From: Scatosoma sp045542595
GTDB taxonomy: Bacteria; Bacillota; Clostridia; Christensenellales; Borkfalkiaceae
Reading direction: 5' to 3'
NCBI GenBank assembly: GCA_045542595.1
Contig: JAZQLI010000015.1
Span: 1 to 38,043 of the forward strand
Length of the DNA stretch: 38,043 bases
Position 1 is the stretch's first letter; the number at the start of each line of letters is the position of its first letter. Below are positions 7,246 to 15,919 of this stretch, piece after piece. The notes under the pieces are model-generated. The model did not search any database, was not told the DNA's origin, and saw only the letters and a list, made by a program, of their open reading frames with translations. The position numbers were made by a program, and so were the translations under genes.

Positions 7246-9069
7246 ATGAATGCGTTAACGAGGAACGAATACGTGCAATATAACGGCAGAACAAAAGAAA
7301 TAACTGCTTTTGTATTGCAAGAGCAGTTGTATGATGAAAATCTTTGGCGAATATTCGTACAACAATTTCGGGATAGAAACGATATTCAAAAGGGCGAATG
7401 GCGCGGAGAATTTTTCGGTAAGATGATGCGAGGGGCGTGTTTAACTTATCAATACGTTCGCGACGAGAAATTGTTGTGCGTTTTGGAAAACGCCGTAGAA
7501 GATTTTTTAACGACTCAAGATGAATTAGGCAGGTTTTCCACCTATACCGTAGAGAAAGAATTTACAGGCTGGGATATGTGGGGTAGAAAGTATGCGATGC
7601 TCGGTTTGGAGTATTTCTACGATATATCCAATAATTTGGGTTTAAAACAACGTATTTTACTTGCGTTGGAACGGCACGCAGATTACATAGTGGCGAACGT
7701 AGGCGAGGGAAAATCGCATCCTATTGCTTTTGCAACAAGCTTTTGGCACCACGCGGGTTTGCCTTCTTGTTCCATATTAGAACCTTTTGTGAAATTGTAT
7801 AAGCTCACGGGAAAAGTGACGTATTTGCATTTTGCAAGGCAAATCGTGGAGACGGGCTTTACGAATAACGAAGATAATCTCGTGGAAATTTTCTATAAAA
7901 AAGAGAAAAAAATTAACGACCTTATCTCTAAAAAAGCCTACGAGATGATGAGCTGTTTCCAAGGCTTACTTGAATATTACACCGTCGTGAAAGATGAAAA
8001 ATATTTAATTTCATTGAAAAATTTCGTGGAGGCCGTTATAGAAACGGAATTAACTGAAATAGGTGCGCTTGGCACGGATTACGAGTTTTTTGACAATTCG
8101 GTGGAGAATCAAATTTTCTATAAAGATAAGCCGATGCAGGAAACGTGCGTAACGGTAACGTTTATGAATTTGTGCTATAATATGTTGCAATACACGGGTG
8201 AAAGCCGTTTTGCCGATTATATAGAACGGAGCGCATACAACGCTTTATTCGGTGCAGCGAATACGGGGAAGAATAAGAAAGTTTTTAGATTCATAGAGGG
8301 AAAGCCAACGCTAATAGATTGTAAATATTTTATGCCGTTTGACAGTTACAGTCCCTCGGTAAATCAACGGAGAGCTATGGATACGGGCGGTTGCTTGCAA
8401 TTAACGGCGGACGGTATGAAATACGGCTGTTGCACCTGTATTGCCTCTACGGGAACGGCTATTTCAGCGCTTTACGGCGTAATGAAAACGGAAAAAGGGT
8501 ACGTTTTTAACAGTTATGAGGAAGGACGGTTTAATTTACTAACGCCAACGGGAAAGCCTCTTCTTGTTGAAGTAAATGGAAAGCCCTTTGAGAAAGATGA
8601 AAATTCCGTTTTTTGCTTTTCGATGCAAGAGCCTGAGGAGATTTCAATTTCCCTTCGTATTCCCGAGTGGTCTAAAGAAACGGTGGTATATTGCAAGGGA
8701 AAGAAATATCAACCTGAAAGAGGGTATTTAGAACTTTGCGAGAAGTTCCAAAACGGTGACGTTATCGAGATTTGTACGGATACTAAAATCCATGTTATCA
8801 ATAGGGGCGGTAAACAGCTTTTGAAAAAATGCGCGTACGTTTTGGCGAGAGACGAGCGGTACGCAGACGGATTTGATGAAAAGCCGTATTTCGTTACCGA
8901 AAAGGACGGTAGCGTGCAAGCAGAACGCGTTCAAAGCGGAAAAGTTGATGCAGTCGCGGAGTTTTCGTTATTGCTTGAAAACGGGAAGAAAATAAGGATG
9001 TGCGATTATTCTTCCGCAGGAAAAGTATGGGATACCGAGGAAGATTTGCGTGTGTCCGTTTGGTTGTAG
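7246..9069 (+). CDS. GH127-like beta-L-arabinofuranosidase (DUF1680 family)
   Basis: This 607-residue protein has an alpha/alpha6-barrel followed by beta-sandwich parts. Typical DUF1680 motifs are WRGEFFGKMMRGACLTY, GWDMWGRKYAMLGL and HHAGLPSCSILEPFV. In the characterised Bifidobacterium HypBA1 enzyme a zinc site uses one Glu and three Cys, one Cys being the nucleophile. The matching residues here are Glu299 and Cys301 in ETCVTV and Cys395-Cys396 in YGCCTC. No signal peptide is present, so it is cytosolic. The ATG at 7246 is preferred over the GTG at 7240 because AGGAG (7233-7237) is 8 bp from it. Release of beta-linked L-arabinofuranose is the family activity; related GH families with other specificities are possible. 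Confidence 0.8.
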   Translation: MNALTRNEYVQYNGRTKEITAFVLQEQLYDENLWRIFVQQFRDRNDIQKGEWRGEFFGKMMRGACLTYQYVRDEKLLCVLENAVEDFLTTQDELGRFSTYTVEKEFTGWDMWGRKYAMLGLEYFYDISNNLGLKQRILLALERHADYIVANVGEGKSHPIAFATSFWHHAGLPSCSILEPFVKLYKLTGKVTYLHFARQIVETGFTNNEDNLVEIFYKKEKKINDLISKKAYEMMSCFQGLLEYYTVVKDEKYLISLKNFVEAVIETELTEIGALGTDYEFFDNSVENQIFYKDKPMQETCVTVTFMNLCYNMLQYTGESRFADYIERSAYNALFGAANTGKNKKVFRFIEGKPTLIDCKYFMPFDSYSPSVNQRRAMDTGGCLQLTADGMKYGCCTCIASTGTAISALYGVMKTEKGYVFNSYEEGRFNLLTPTGKPLLVEVNGKPFEKDENSVFCFSMQEPEEISISLRIPEWSKETVVYCKGKKYQPERGYLELCEKFQNGDVIEICTDTKIHVINRGGKQLLKKCAYVLARDERYADGFDEKPYFVTEKDGSVQAERVQSGKVDAVAEFSLLLENGKKIRMCDYSSAGKVWDTEEDLRVSVWL

Positions 9070-9126
9070 GGTTGTTAAGAAAATATCCGTCAAAAGGTAT
9101 AAATAAAAATTGAAAGGAGAAAAATC

Positions 9127-10830
9127 ATGAAAAAAATTCAAAAGGCAAAAAAGGTTTTAAGCTCAGTATTGGCACTGGCTATGGCGTTTGGTATTACGGC
9201 TTGTAACGGCGGTGGCGGAGATACCTCTGGAAAACTCGAGATAAAGATTGTCAATTACGCCGGTGGTGTAGGTCGTGCATGGTTAGACGACGCAATCACG
9301 CGTTTTGTGGCGGAAACGAAAGACAAGACGTACGGCGCGTTTACGGGTGTTAAATTCGATATCAAACACACGATGGAAATGGACGTTGAAAACATTGCAA
9401 CCAGCGCAAGCCATATCTATTTTGGCGAAGGTAACTTAACCGGCGGATTGATCCAAAAGGGTAGATTGTTGAACTTGAACGATATTGTAACCGAAGTAGG
9501 CGCGGACGGTAAAACGATTGAAAGTAAAATCGACGAAGAGTACCGTGATGTTTTTAAGGGTAACGATGGTGAATATTACGCTTTGCCTCACTTTGAATAT
9601 TTCAGCGGACTTTCCTACGACGTAGAATTGTTTGAAGCAAAGAACTATTACTTTGCATCGCCCACGGCAACCGACGTTCAAAATTATACGAGCATCGCTG
9701 GGTTTGGAAGCGCAAACTTCGTAGCGTCGAAGAATACAGTTAAGAGTTGTGGTCCTAACGGTATAAGTGGGGATTACGACGACGGTTTGCCTTCCTCCGT
9801 ACAAGAATTATTGATTCTTTGTGATAAAATGAATACGGAAATTGATAATCCTATTATGTATGCAGGCGGACACGAGCATTACTTTAATCACTTGGTTGCA
9901 GGACTTTGGACGTCACTTGCAGGTGGTGAAGAGATGAAATCGTATTATACGATGCGTGGTGATATGGAAATCGTAGACGGTTTTTCGGGAACTCTTTTCG
10001 GGTCTGACGTTGTAGCTCCTACAACCAAAACGCAAGCAGTGACGGAAGCAACGGGTTATTATGCGTCGCAACAAGCGGCAAGATATTATGCATCTGCCTT
10101 CGTTGAATTAGCTTATAAGAATGGTTTTATCGAAAACGATAGCACTACGTTCTCAAATATCGCAGCGCAAACTGCGTTTATCAATAGCGGTGTTGGTACG
10201 ACGGCTGTTTCCGGTATGTTCGTTGAGGGTTCGTATTGGTATAACGAGGCAAAGGATTACGGCTTGTTCGAAAATTACGTTACAGCAACGAAGGGTGAAA
10301 AAACCACTCGTACGTTGGCTTGGATGCCGTTGCCCGTGCAATGGTCTGGATCGGTAACGGAAGGTAACGGAAAAGCGCCTACGTTGTTGGATACGTCAGG
10401 GTCTTCAATGTTCGTAAACGGACGTTTTGCTAATAATTCTGCGGTTGTAGAAGCTTGTAAGGATTTTATTAAATTCCTTTACACCGATGGAGAATTAAGC
10501 GCGTTTACGAGTACTACGGGTGTTGCAAGAGGCGGAATGGATTATGAGTTATCCACCGCTGATTATGAGAAAATGGATAGTTTCCAACAAAATCTTTGGG
10601 AAATGAGAACAGAAGGTAGCGTTGTTAGCCCCGGTTCGAAGACGGCAACTTTCCTTAACAATAGCTCGTATTTTACTGTTAGAACGCTTTGCTCTATTTT
10701 AAGACCTAAGACGAATGCAACTTACGCCACGGTTTTGTCTTTATTGCGTACTGGTGATTATACGGCAAAAGATGCTTTTGAGGCTACGACTCTTTCGGCG
10801 GATAAATGGTCTGAATATTATAAAGGTTAA
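9127..10830 (+). CDS. Sugar ABC transporter substrate-binding lipoprotein (family 1 type)
   Basis: This 567-residue protein has a lipoprotein signal peptide with a lipobox ending GITAC, the lipidated cysteine being Cys26, then a glycine-rich linker. The body fits large extracellular solute-binding proteins: LEIKIVNYAGG start, YYALPHFEYFSGLSYD hinge region, and a C-terminal FLYTDGELSAFTSTTGVARGG segment. It is longer than the common ~430 residues, as seen in binders of bigger oligosaccharides. Two permease genes follow directly. GAAAGGAG stands 7 bp before ATG. It would capture oligosaccharides released at the surface and hand them to the permeases. Confidence 0.93.
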   Translation: MKKIQKAKKVLSSVLALAMAFGITACNGGGGDTSGKLEIKIVNYAGGVGRAWLDDAITRFVAETKDKTYGAFTGVKFDIKHTMEMDVENIATSASHIYFGEGNLTGGLIQKGRLLNLNDIVTEVGADGKTIESKIDEEYRDVFKGNDGEYYALPHFEYFSGLSYDVELFEAKNYYFASPTATDVQNYTSIAGFGSANFVASKNTVKSCGPNGISGDYDDGLPSSVQELLILCDKMNTEIDNPIMYAGGHEHYFNHLVAGLWTSLAGGEEMKSYYTMRGDMEIVDGFSGTLFGSDVVAPTTKTQAVTEATGYYASQQAARYYASAFVELAYKNGFIENDSTTFSNIAAQTAFINSGVGTTAVSGMFVEGSYWYNEAKDYGLFENYVTATKGEKTTRTLAWMPLPVQWSGSVTEGNGKAPTLLDTSGSSMFVNGRFANNSAVVEACKDFIKFLYTDGELSAFTSTTGVARGGMDYELSTADYEKMDSFQQNLWEMRTEGSVVSPGSKTATFLNNSSYFTVRTLCSILRPKTNATYATVLSLLRTGDYTAKDAFEATTLSADKWSEYYKG

Positions 10831-10842
10831 GGTTTGAAAAAT

Positions 10843-10877
10843 CTAAGCGAACGCGCGATAAAAACGCGTTCGCTTAG
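10843..10877 (+). promoter_or_regulatory. Intercistronic hairpin between binding-protein and permease genes
   Basis: A perfect 13-bp stem, CTAAGCGAACGCG (10843-10855) with CGCGTTCGCTTAG (10865-10877), has a 9-base loop and no T-run after it. Hairpins at this place in sugar ABC operons protect the upstream binding-protein mRNA and lower permease expression, giving more binding protein than channel. The effect here is inferred from position. Confidence 0.75.
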
Positions 10878-10899
10878 AATAAAAGCAGAGGAGGACAAC

Positions 10900-11817
10900 A
10901 TGGATAAAAGAAGAAACAAGAGAATGTTTTCTCGTCAATTGTTTTATTTAGCTATTATAATTTTACCCGTTATTCAATTCGCGATTTTTTACATATACGT
11001 TAATTTCAATTCGTTTGTAATGGCGTTTCAAAAATATGAAGCAAATATAGATACGCTTGGGTATACTGTAAATTTTGCGGGTACGGAAAATTTCAAAAAA
11101 GCTTTTGAGATTTTAGAAAAGAACGCGTTTATGATTAAGAATTCCTTGATTATGTACGCATTCAATTTATGCTTCGGTACGACGCTTGCAATTATTTTTT
11201 CATATTATATTTATAAAAAGTATTTTCTTTCCGGATTATTTAGGGTAATGTTGTTTTTACCGCAAATCGTTTCTGGATTGATTTTTGCTATTCTATTTAA
11301 GTATATAGTAACGAACGTGTATTCGTATATCGGTTTGCAACTGACAGGAGAAAAAGTCGTTGGTCTTTTGGATAATTTGGATACGCGCTTTGGGACGGTC
11401 GTGTTTTTTAATCTTTGGATTTCCTTTGGCGTTAGCGTTTTGATGTATAGCAATAGTATGAGTACAATTGATCCCTCGATTGTAGAATCGGCGCAACTTG
11501 ACGGAGCGAATACGATACAAGAATTTATCTGGATTACGTTGCCTTCTATTTATCCGACGCTGGTTTCTTTCTTCATTATCGGTATCACGGGAATATTTAC
11601 AAACCAAAACGGTTTGTTTGATATGTTTGGTTCAAATGCTAATACGGCGGCTACCTTAGGATATTATTTGTTTATGGTAGTGGAAAGCGCAGACGTAGAT
11701 ACCATTCCCTCCTTTAGCCAGATTTCTGCGCTTAGCTTGATTTTGACGTTTGTAATGGTTCCTACTACGCTGTTGATACGCAGCTTGTTGAACCGTGTTG
11801 GACCTAGTGTGGATTAA
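10900..11817 (+). CDS. Sugar ABC transporter permease, MalF/UgpA-type
   Basis: This 305-residue integral membrane protein has about six hydrophobic segments. The cytoplasmic EAA loop is seen as ESAQLDGAN from Glu196 to Gly202, followed by FIWITLPSIYPTL, the site that docks the ATPase. The ATG at 10900 follows GAGGAGG by a few bases; upstream codons in this frame run through the hairpin and are not likely to be used. It forms a heterodimer with the next permease. No ATP-binding subunit is encoded in the window, so a shared MsmX-type ATPase elsewhere is expected. Confidence 0.93.
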   Translation: MDKRRNKRMFSRQLFYLAIIILPVIQFAIFYIYVNFNSFVMAFQKYEANIDTLGYTVNFAGTENFKKAFEILEKNAFMIKNSLIMYAFNLCFGTTLAIIFSYYIYKKYFLSGLFRVMLFLPQIVSGLIFAILFKYIVTNVYSYIGLQLTGEKVVGLLDNLDTRFGTVVFFNLWISFGVSVLMYSNSMSTIDPSIVESAQLDGANTIQEFIWITLPSIYPTLVSFFIIGITGIFTNQNGLFDMFGSNANTAATLGYYLFMVVESADVDTIPSFSQISALSLILTFVMVPTTLLIRSLLNRVGPSVD

Positions 11818-11830
11818 AGGGGGAGGAAAA

Positions 11831-12775
11831 ATGAGTAAAACTGTAAAGAAAATTGACGTAACAAAGCTGATTTTTATCACGGTAATATGTACGGTTTTAG
11901 TTTTGTATTCTTTATCCCTGCTTTTAGTTTTGGCTTGGGGACTTTTAACTTCCTTAAAATCTCATATTGATTTTGAAACGTATGGGAATTTAATGAACTT
12001 GCCTTCCTTGGAATGGAGTGAAGCGGAATTCCTTAAATTGGCAAATTATACGAAAATTTTTGCGGATTTTAAGATAACGAATTCGGTCGATTATTTCGTT
12101 GGGAATACTCCCGTAGGACACGAAAGTACGAGTACGATTGGTACAATGCTATTAAACACGATCGTATATGCGGTCATTGGAGCGATGTTGCAAACGCTTG
12201 TTCCTGCAGTTGTGGCGTATATGTGCGCAAAGTATCGTTGTAAAATTAGTACGTTCTTAAACGCTTTGGTTGTCGTTACGATGACGATTCCTATCGTGGG
12301 GAATTATCCCTCAATGATAACCACGTTGAGAGGCTTAAATTTGTACGATAACTATTTGGGCATATTGATTATGAAATTCCATTTTGGTGGTATGTATTTC
12401 TTGGTTTTTCATGCGTATTTTACGGGATTACCCGATACGTACGCCGAGGCTGCTGAAATAGACGGTGCTTCGCAGTTTAGAACGCTCGCGACGATAATTA
12501 TGCCTTTGGCTATTAAGATTATGTCTACGGTATTTTTAATTTTATTCGTTCAACTTTGGAACGATTATAGAACTGCACTGATTTATATGCCTACCCATCC
12601 CACGCTTGCTTACGGTGTTTATTATTTGTCTATTGGAACGAATAAAGGTACGTTTGCTTTCGTACCAGCAAAGACTGCATCTTGTATGTTGCTCGCAATT
12701 CCTATTTTGATATTGTTTATACTTTTCAAGGATAAAATTATGGGCAACGTAACGATAGGCGGTATTAAGGGTTAA
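11831..12775 (+). CDS. Sugar ABC transporter permease, MalG/UgpE-type
   Basis: This 314-residue protein has six predicted membrane helices and an EAA loop EAAEIDGASQFRTLATIIMP (Glu206 to Gly212 form the core). It pairs with the preceding permease. A periplasmic-side insertion of about 80 residues between the first two helices is longer than in many relatives. The ATG at 11831 follows GGGGGAGG; the upstream in-frame codons overlap the end of the preceding gene. Confidence 0.93.
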   Translation: MSKTVKKIDVTKLIFITVICTVLVLYSLSLLLVLAWGLLTSLKSHIDFETYGNLMNLPSLEWSEAEFLKLANYTKIFADFKITNSVDYFVGNTPVGHESTSTIGTMLLNTIVYAVIGAMLQTLVPAVVAYMCAKYRCKISTFLNALVVVTMTIPIVGNYPSMITTLRGLNLYDNYLGILIMKFHFGGMYFLVFHAYFTGLPDTYAEAAEIDGASQFRTLATIIMPLAIKIMSTVFLILFVQLWNDYRTALIYMPTHPTLAYGVYYLSIGTNKGTFAFVPAKTASCMLLAIPILILFILFKDKIMGNVTIGGIKG

Positions 12776-12800
12776 TTCAAATAAAAAAGGGAGAACTTTT

Positions 12801-15800
12801 ATGTTGAAAAGGAAAGAAAAGCCAGCGAAGAAGGCTTGTTTGATTGCGTTATGCACGATAACTTGCGCTTTTGCAACGGGATTAGGCGTACAAGCTTTAA
12901 GCTCGGGGTTAGGCGCGGTTAGCGCCGAGGAGTGTGAAATTATCGTTAAAAATGAATGGAAAGAAGAATATAAGCTTAATGATACCTTTATAATTCCTGA
13001 CGCGTTAATTTCATATAACGATAAGGAATATACCCCTGATTATCAATATTTGCAGTATCCCGATGGTAATATTGTTGATTACGAAGTTTATTCGTTGAAC
13101 TATTTGGGAACTTATTCCGTTATATACGAAGCGAACGTGGGTTCAAAAAAATTGACGGCGGTAAAGAGTTTTTCCGTTTTAAGCGAGGCGTATACGGCAA
13201 AGGACGCAACGTACGAATATCGGGATAAATTAAATATGAGCGAAGCGAGCGAAAAAAGCGGTTTGGGCGTTATGTTTTCAAACGGCGGTGATTTTCGTTT
13301 CAACTTACCTGTAAACGTTAAGAAATTTTCTAAAAACGAGCCGATTGCTATTGTTTATCCTTATAATAGAACGATGCTTGGGGGGAATAACGGTTCGGTT
13401 ACGGAAGCAAGAAAAATAACCGTTAGGCTTACGGATTGCTACGACGAGAATACTTATGTGGACATTGTTTTAAGTTGGGACGTAACAAATGTTATTACAG
13501 GGAATAGACACCCGTACTTTAGGGCGGGCGCGTCTAATCAAGCTACGATCGGTTTGGAAGAATCTTCCCCGAGTCCGAACACAAGAAGCGTTTGGTTGAA
13601 CGGTGTGCATTACAGAGCTTTTGATAACGATAAGTTTGGCGCGTCATCTAAGGATTGGAGCGCTCAAAGCGCTGATAATTTTGGATATTCCATATTTTAT
13701 GATGATGAGAGGAAAGAAATTTACGTCCAAGATCGCGCGGGTACGTATTTTGTAAACGATTTAGACGAAACGTTGATATACGATCAAAACGTTTTTACCG
13801 GATTTACAACGGGTGACGTATATATTTCTATTTTTGGGGAGGATTATTATACCTCAACAATGAACGTTGAGATTGAAAAACTTGGGCAATATCAAACAAG
13901 CGACTTTGCAGTCTTGAAAGAAGTTAAAGACGAGGAAAAGCCTTTTATCAAAATTGCTGCGGATACAACCGAAACGATTTATATTGCAAAAGACGGTGAA
14001 TTTAAGATCTTTGAGGCGGATTATCGAGATTTTAATAAAGGAAAACCCATTAGCGCTTGCGTGTACTATAACTACGGAACGGAAAATCAAGTGCAAATCC
14101 CCATAAAAAACGGTAAGATCAAGCCGACGAAGAACGGATTGTACACGATTGAATACGTCGCGGAAGACGTATATGGGAATAGAAGTGTTGAGACTGTTGA
14201 TTTGAAGTGTGTTGACGGCTTTGACGGAAAAACTGTTTTATTGAAAACGGAACAGTTGTCGTCTTTAAGCGGTGGATACGAATGTGAGTTGCCAGAATAC
14301 GAGTTGACTGGAGTAAACAATGGCAAGTATATTCGTATGTACGTTGTGTATGGTGGGAAAGAAGTTGAAATTGACAGCGATTCCCGTAAACTCTTCGTTG
14401 ACGAGCTTGGAACTTATAAAATAGTTTATCGATACGGAGATAAATATCACGATTACGAATATTCTTACGACGTAATATCGGGTTCGTCGGATGCTATCGT
14501 GCTTGAACAGCCTACACTTCCGTTACACTTTATAAAGGATGCTCCGTATAGTTTAGACGCGGGTACGGCATATATTTACAGCGGAACAAGCGTTGTGAAG
14601 GAAAAGATTACGGACGTTTACGTAAAACAAGGCAAGGGAGAGTTTGTAAAGCTTACAGACGTTGAAAACGTTAAGTTTACGGAAAGCGGAACGGTGCAAT
14701 TCCGCTATAACTACGGGACGGTTGAGCTCTGTTCTTCCGAAATTCCCGTTGTGGACGTAGGTTTTACGGGAGTTTTAGACTTAAAAAATTATTTCTATGG
14801 TGATGATTTTGAAAAGCAATCCAGCCCTTCTTGCATTAGTTATTATTCGAAAAAGACTGGGTGCGACAATGCCTTGCAATTTATCAATGCTATCGGGTTG
14901 TCGAATTTCTCGTTAAAGTTTAGAGTGCCTACGGATTATGATAAATTTACGAGCCTTACAATTCAGCTTTGCGATTATTATAATCGTGAGAATAAAGTTG
15001 AGCTTGTTTACGGAAAATCCGAAGTGGGTGTATATTTCGGTGTGCAAGGCGGAGAATCACAAACGCTGAAAAAAGATTACGCAGGCGAAACGTGGACGGT
15101 TTCATATAGCGAAAAATTAAAGTGCTTTAATATTGGTTCGAATATTTCATTGCATTGGGCAAGTACGTTTGTAAGCGATAGAGTGTTGTTGCAAATAACG
15201 CTGAACGATATAACTGCGGAAAGCGGAATTGAAATTATGCAAGTCAACAACCAAATATTTAGCGGAAACATCACGAAAGACAATATTAGACCTGTTATTA
15301 AAACGGACGTGCAAGGCGAATATCAGCTGGGAAGTATTATCTCGGTAGCACCGGCTACGGCAACGGACGTTATATCACCTTTCTTTAAGAAAAATTTCAC
15401 GTTTGAGGTTGTAGATCCAAGCGGTAATACGGTAATCTCAACAGATGGAGTTACGCTGGATAATAATTGCGACAAAACGCGCTCATACGAATTTATGCTT
15501 AAAGAGTACGGAGTTTATTACGTTTCGTATAGATATAGCGACTATGCGGGGAAACGTATGGATATTGATATTCCTTTGCAGGTTATAGAAGACGTTGCGC
15601 CGACGATTACGTTGGGTGAGGGCTTAAACGAAACGAGCGTGAGAAAGGTGGCGTATAATTCTACTGTTGAGGTTGCAAGTTTTACGGTTACCGATAATCA
15701 AACGCCGACGGAGAAGTTAAAGGCTTACGTGATTGTACGTTCACCGAAGGGTGAATTGATATTACTAGATGAAACGAACAAGTTTGTAGCCGAGCGAAAG

Positions 15801-15881
15801 GGTATCTATGTGGTGTATTATTACTGTATAGACGAGGCAGGGAATATGTCATTACGCTTTTACAACATAGAAGTTATATAA
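12801..15881 (+). CDS. Large secreted multi-domain beta-sandwich protein (Ig-like and jelly-roll-like)
   Basis: This 1026-residue protein has a Sec signal peptide with predicted cleavage after Ala42 (VSA|EE). It contains no enzyme motif that I recognise. Ig/cadherin-like modules end in patterns such as GTYSVIYEA (~110), GLYTIEYVAEDVYGN (~445-460), GTYKIVYRYGD (~535), YGVYYVSYRYSDYAGK (~905) and KGIYVVYYYCIDEAGN (~1005). Between them lie two broader segments (about 145-350 and 655-820) with long beta strands like carbohydrate-binding jelly rolls. There is no LPXTG, S-layer or lipid anchor. The position after the permeases suggests a secreted glycan-binding or scaffold protein. GGGAG lies 6-10 bp before ATG. 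Confidence 0.7.
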   Translation: MLKRKEKPAKKACLIALCTITCAFATGLGVQALSSGLGAVSAEECEIIVKNEWKEEYKLNDTFIIPDALISYNDKEYTPDYQYLQYPDGNIVDYEVYSLNYLGTYSVIYEANVGSKKLTAVKSFSVLSEAYTAKDATYEYRDKLNMSEASEKSGLGVMFSNGGDFRFNLPVNVKKFSKNEPIAIVYPYNRTMLGGNNGSVTEARKITVRLTDCYDENTYVDIVLSWDVTNVITGNRHPYFRAGASNQATIGLEESSPSPNTRSVWLNGVHYRAFDNDKFGASSKDWSAQSADNFGYSIFYDDERKEIYVQDRAGTYFVNDLDETLIYDQNVFTGFTTGDVYISIFGEDYYTSTMNVEIEKLGQYQTSDFAVLKEVKDEEKPFIKIAADTTETIYIAKDGEFKIFEADYRDFNKGKPISACVYYNYGTENQVQIPIKNGKIKPTKNGLYTIEYVAEDVYGNRSVETVDLKCVDGFDGKTVLLKTEQLSSLSGGYECELPEYELTGVNNGKYIRMYVVYGGKEVEIDSDSRKLFVDELGTYKIVYRYGDKYHDYEYSYDVISGSSDAIVLEQPTLPLHFIKDAPYSLDAGTAYIYSGTSVVKEKITDVYVKQGKGEFVKLTDVENVKFTESGTVQFRYNYGTVELCSSEIPVVDVGFTGVLDLKNYFYGDDFEKQSSPSCISYYSKKTGCDNALQFINAIGLSNFSLKFRVPTDYDKFTSLTIQLCDYYNRENKVELVYGKSEVGVYFGVQGGESQTLKKDYAGETWTVSYSEKLKCFNIGSNISLHWASTFVSDRVLLQITLNDITAESGIEIMQVNNQIFSGNITKDNIRPVIKTDVQGEYQLGSIISVAPATATDVISPFFKKNFTFEVVDPSGNTVISTDGVTLDNNCDKTRSYEFMLKEYGVYYVSYRYSDYAGKRMDIDIPLQVIEDVAPTITLGEGLNETSVRKVAYNSTVEVASFTVTDNQTPTEKLKAYVIVRSPKGELILLDETNKFVAERKGIYVVYYYCIDEAGNMSLRFYNIEVI

Positions 15882-15919
15882 ACTGTTAAATTGTACGTTG
15901 ATTTGAAAGGAGTCAAAGA

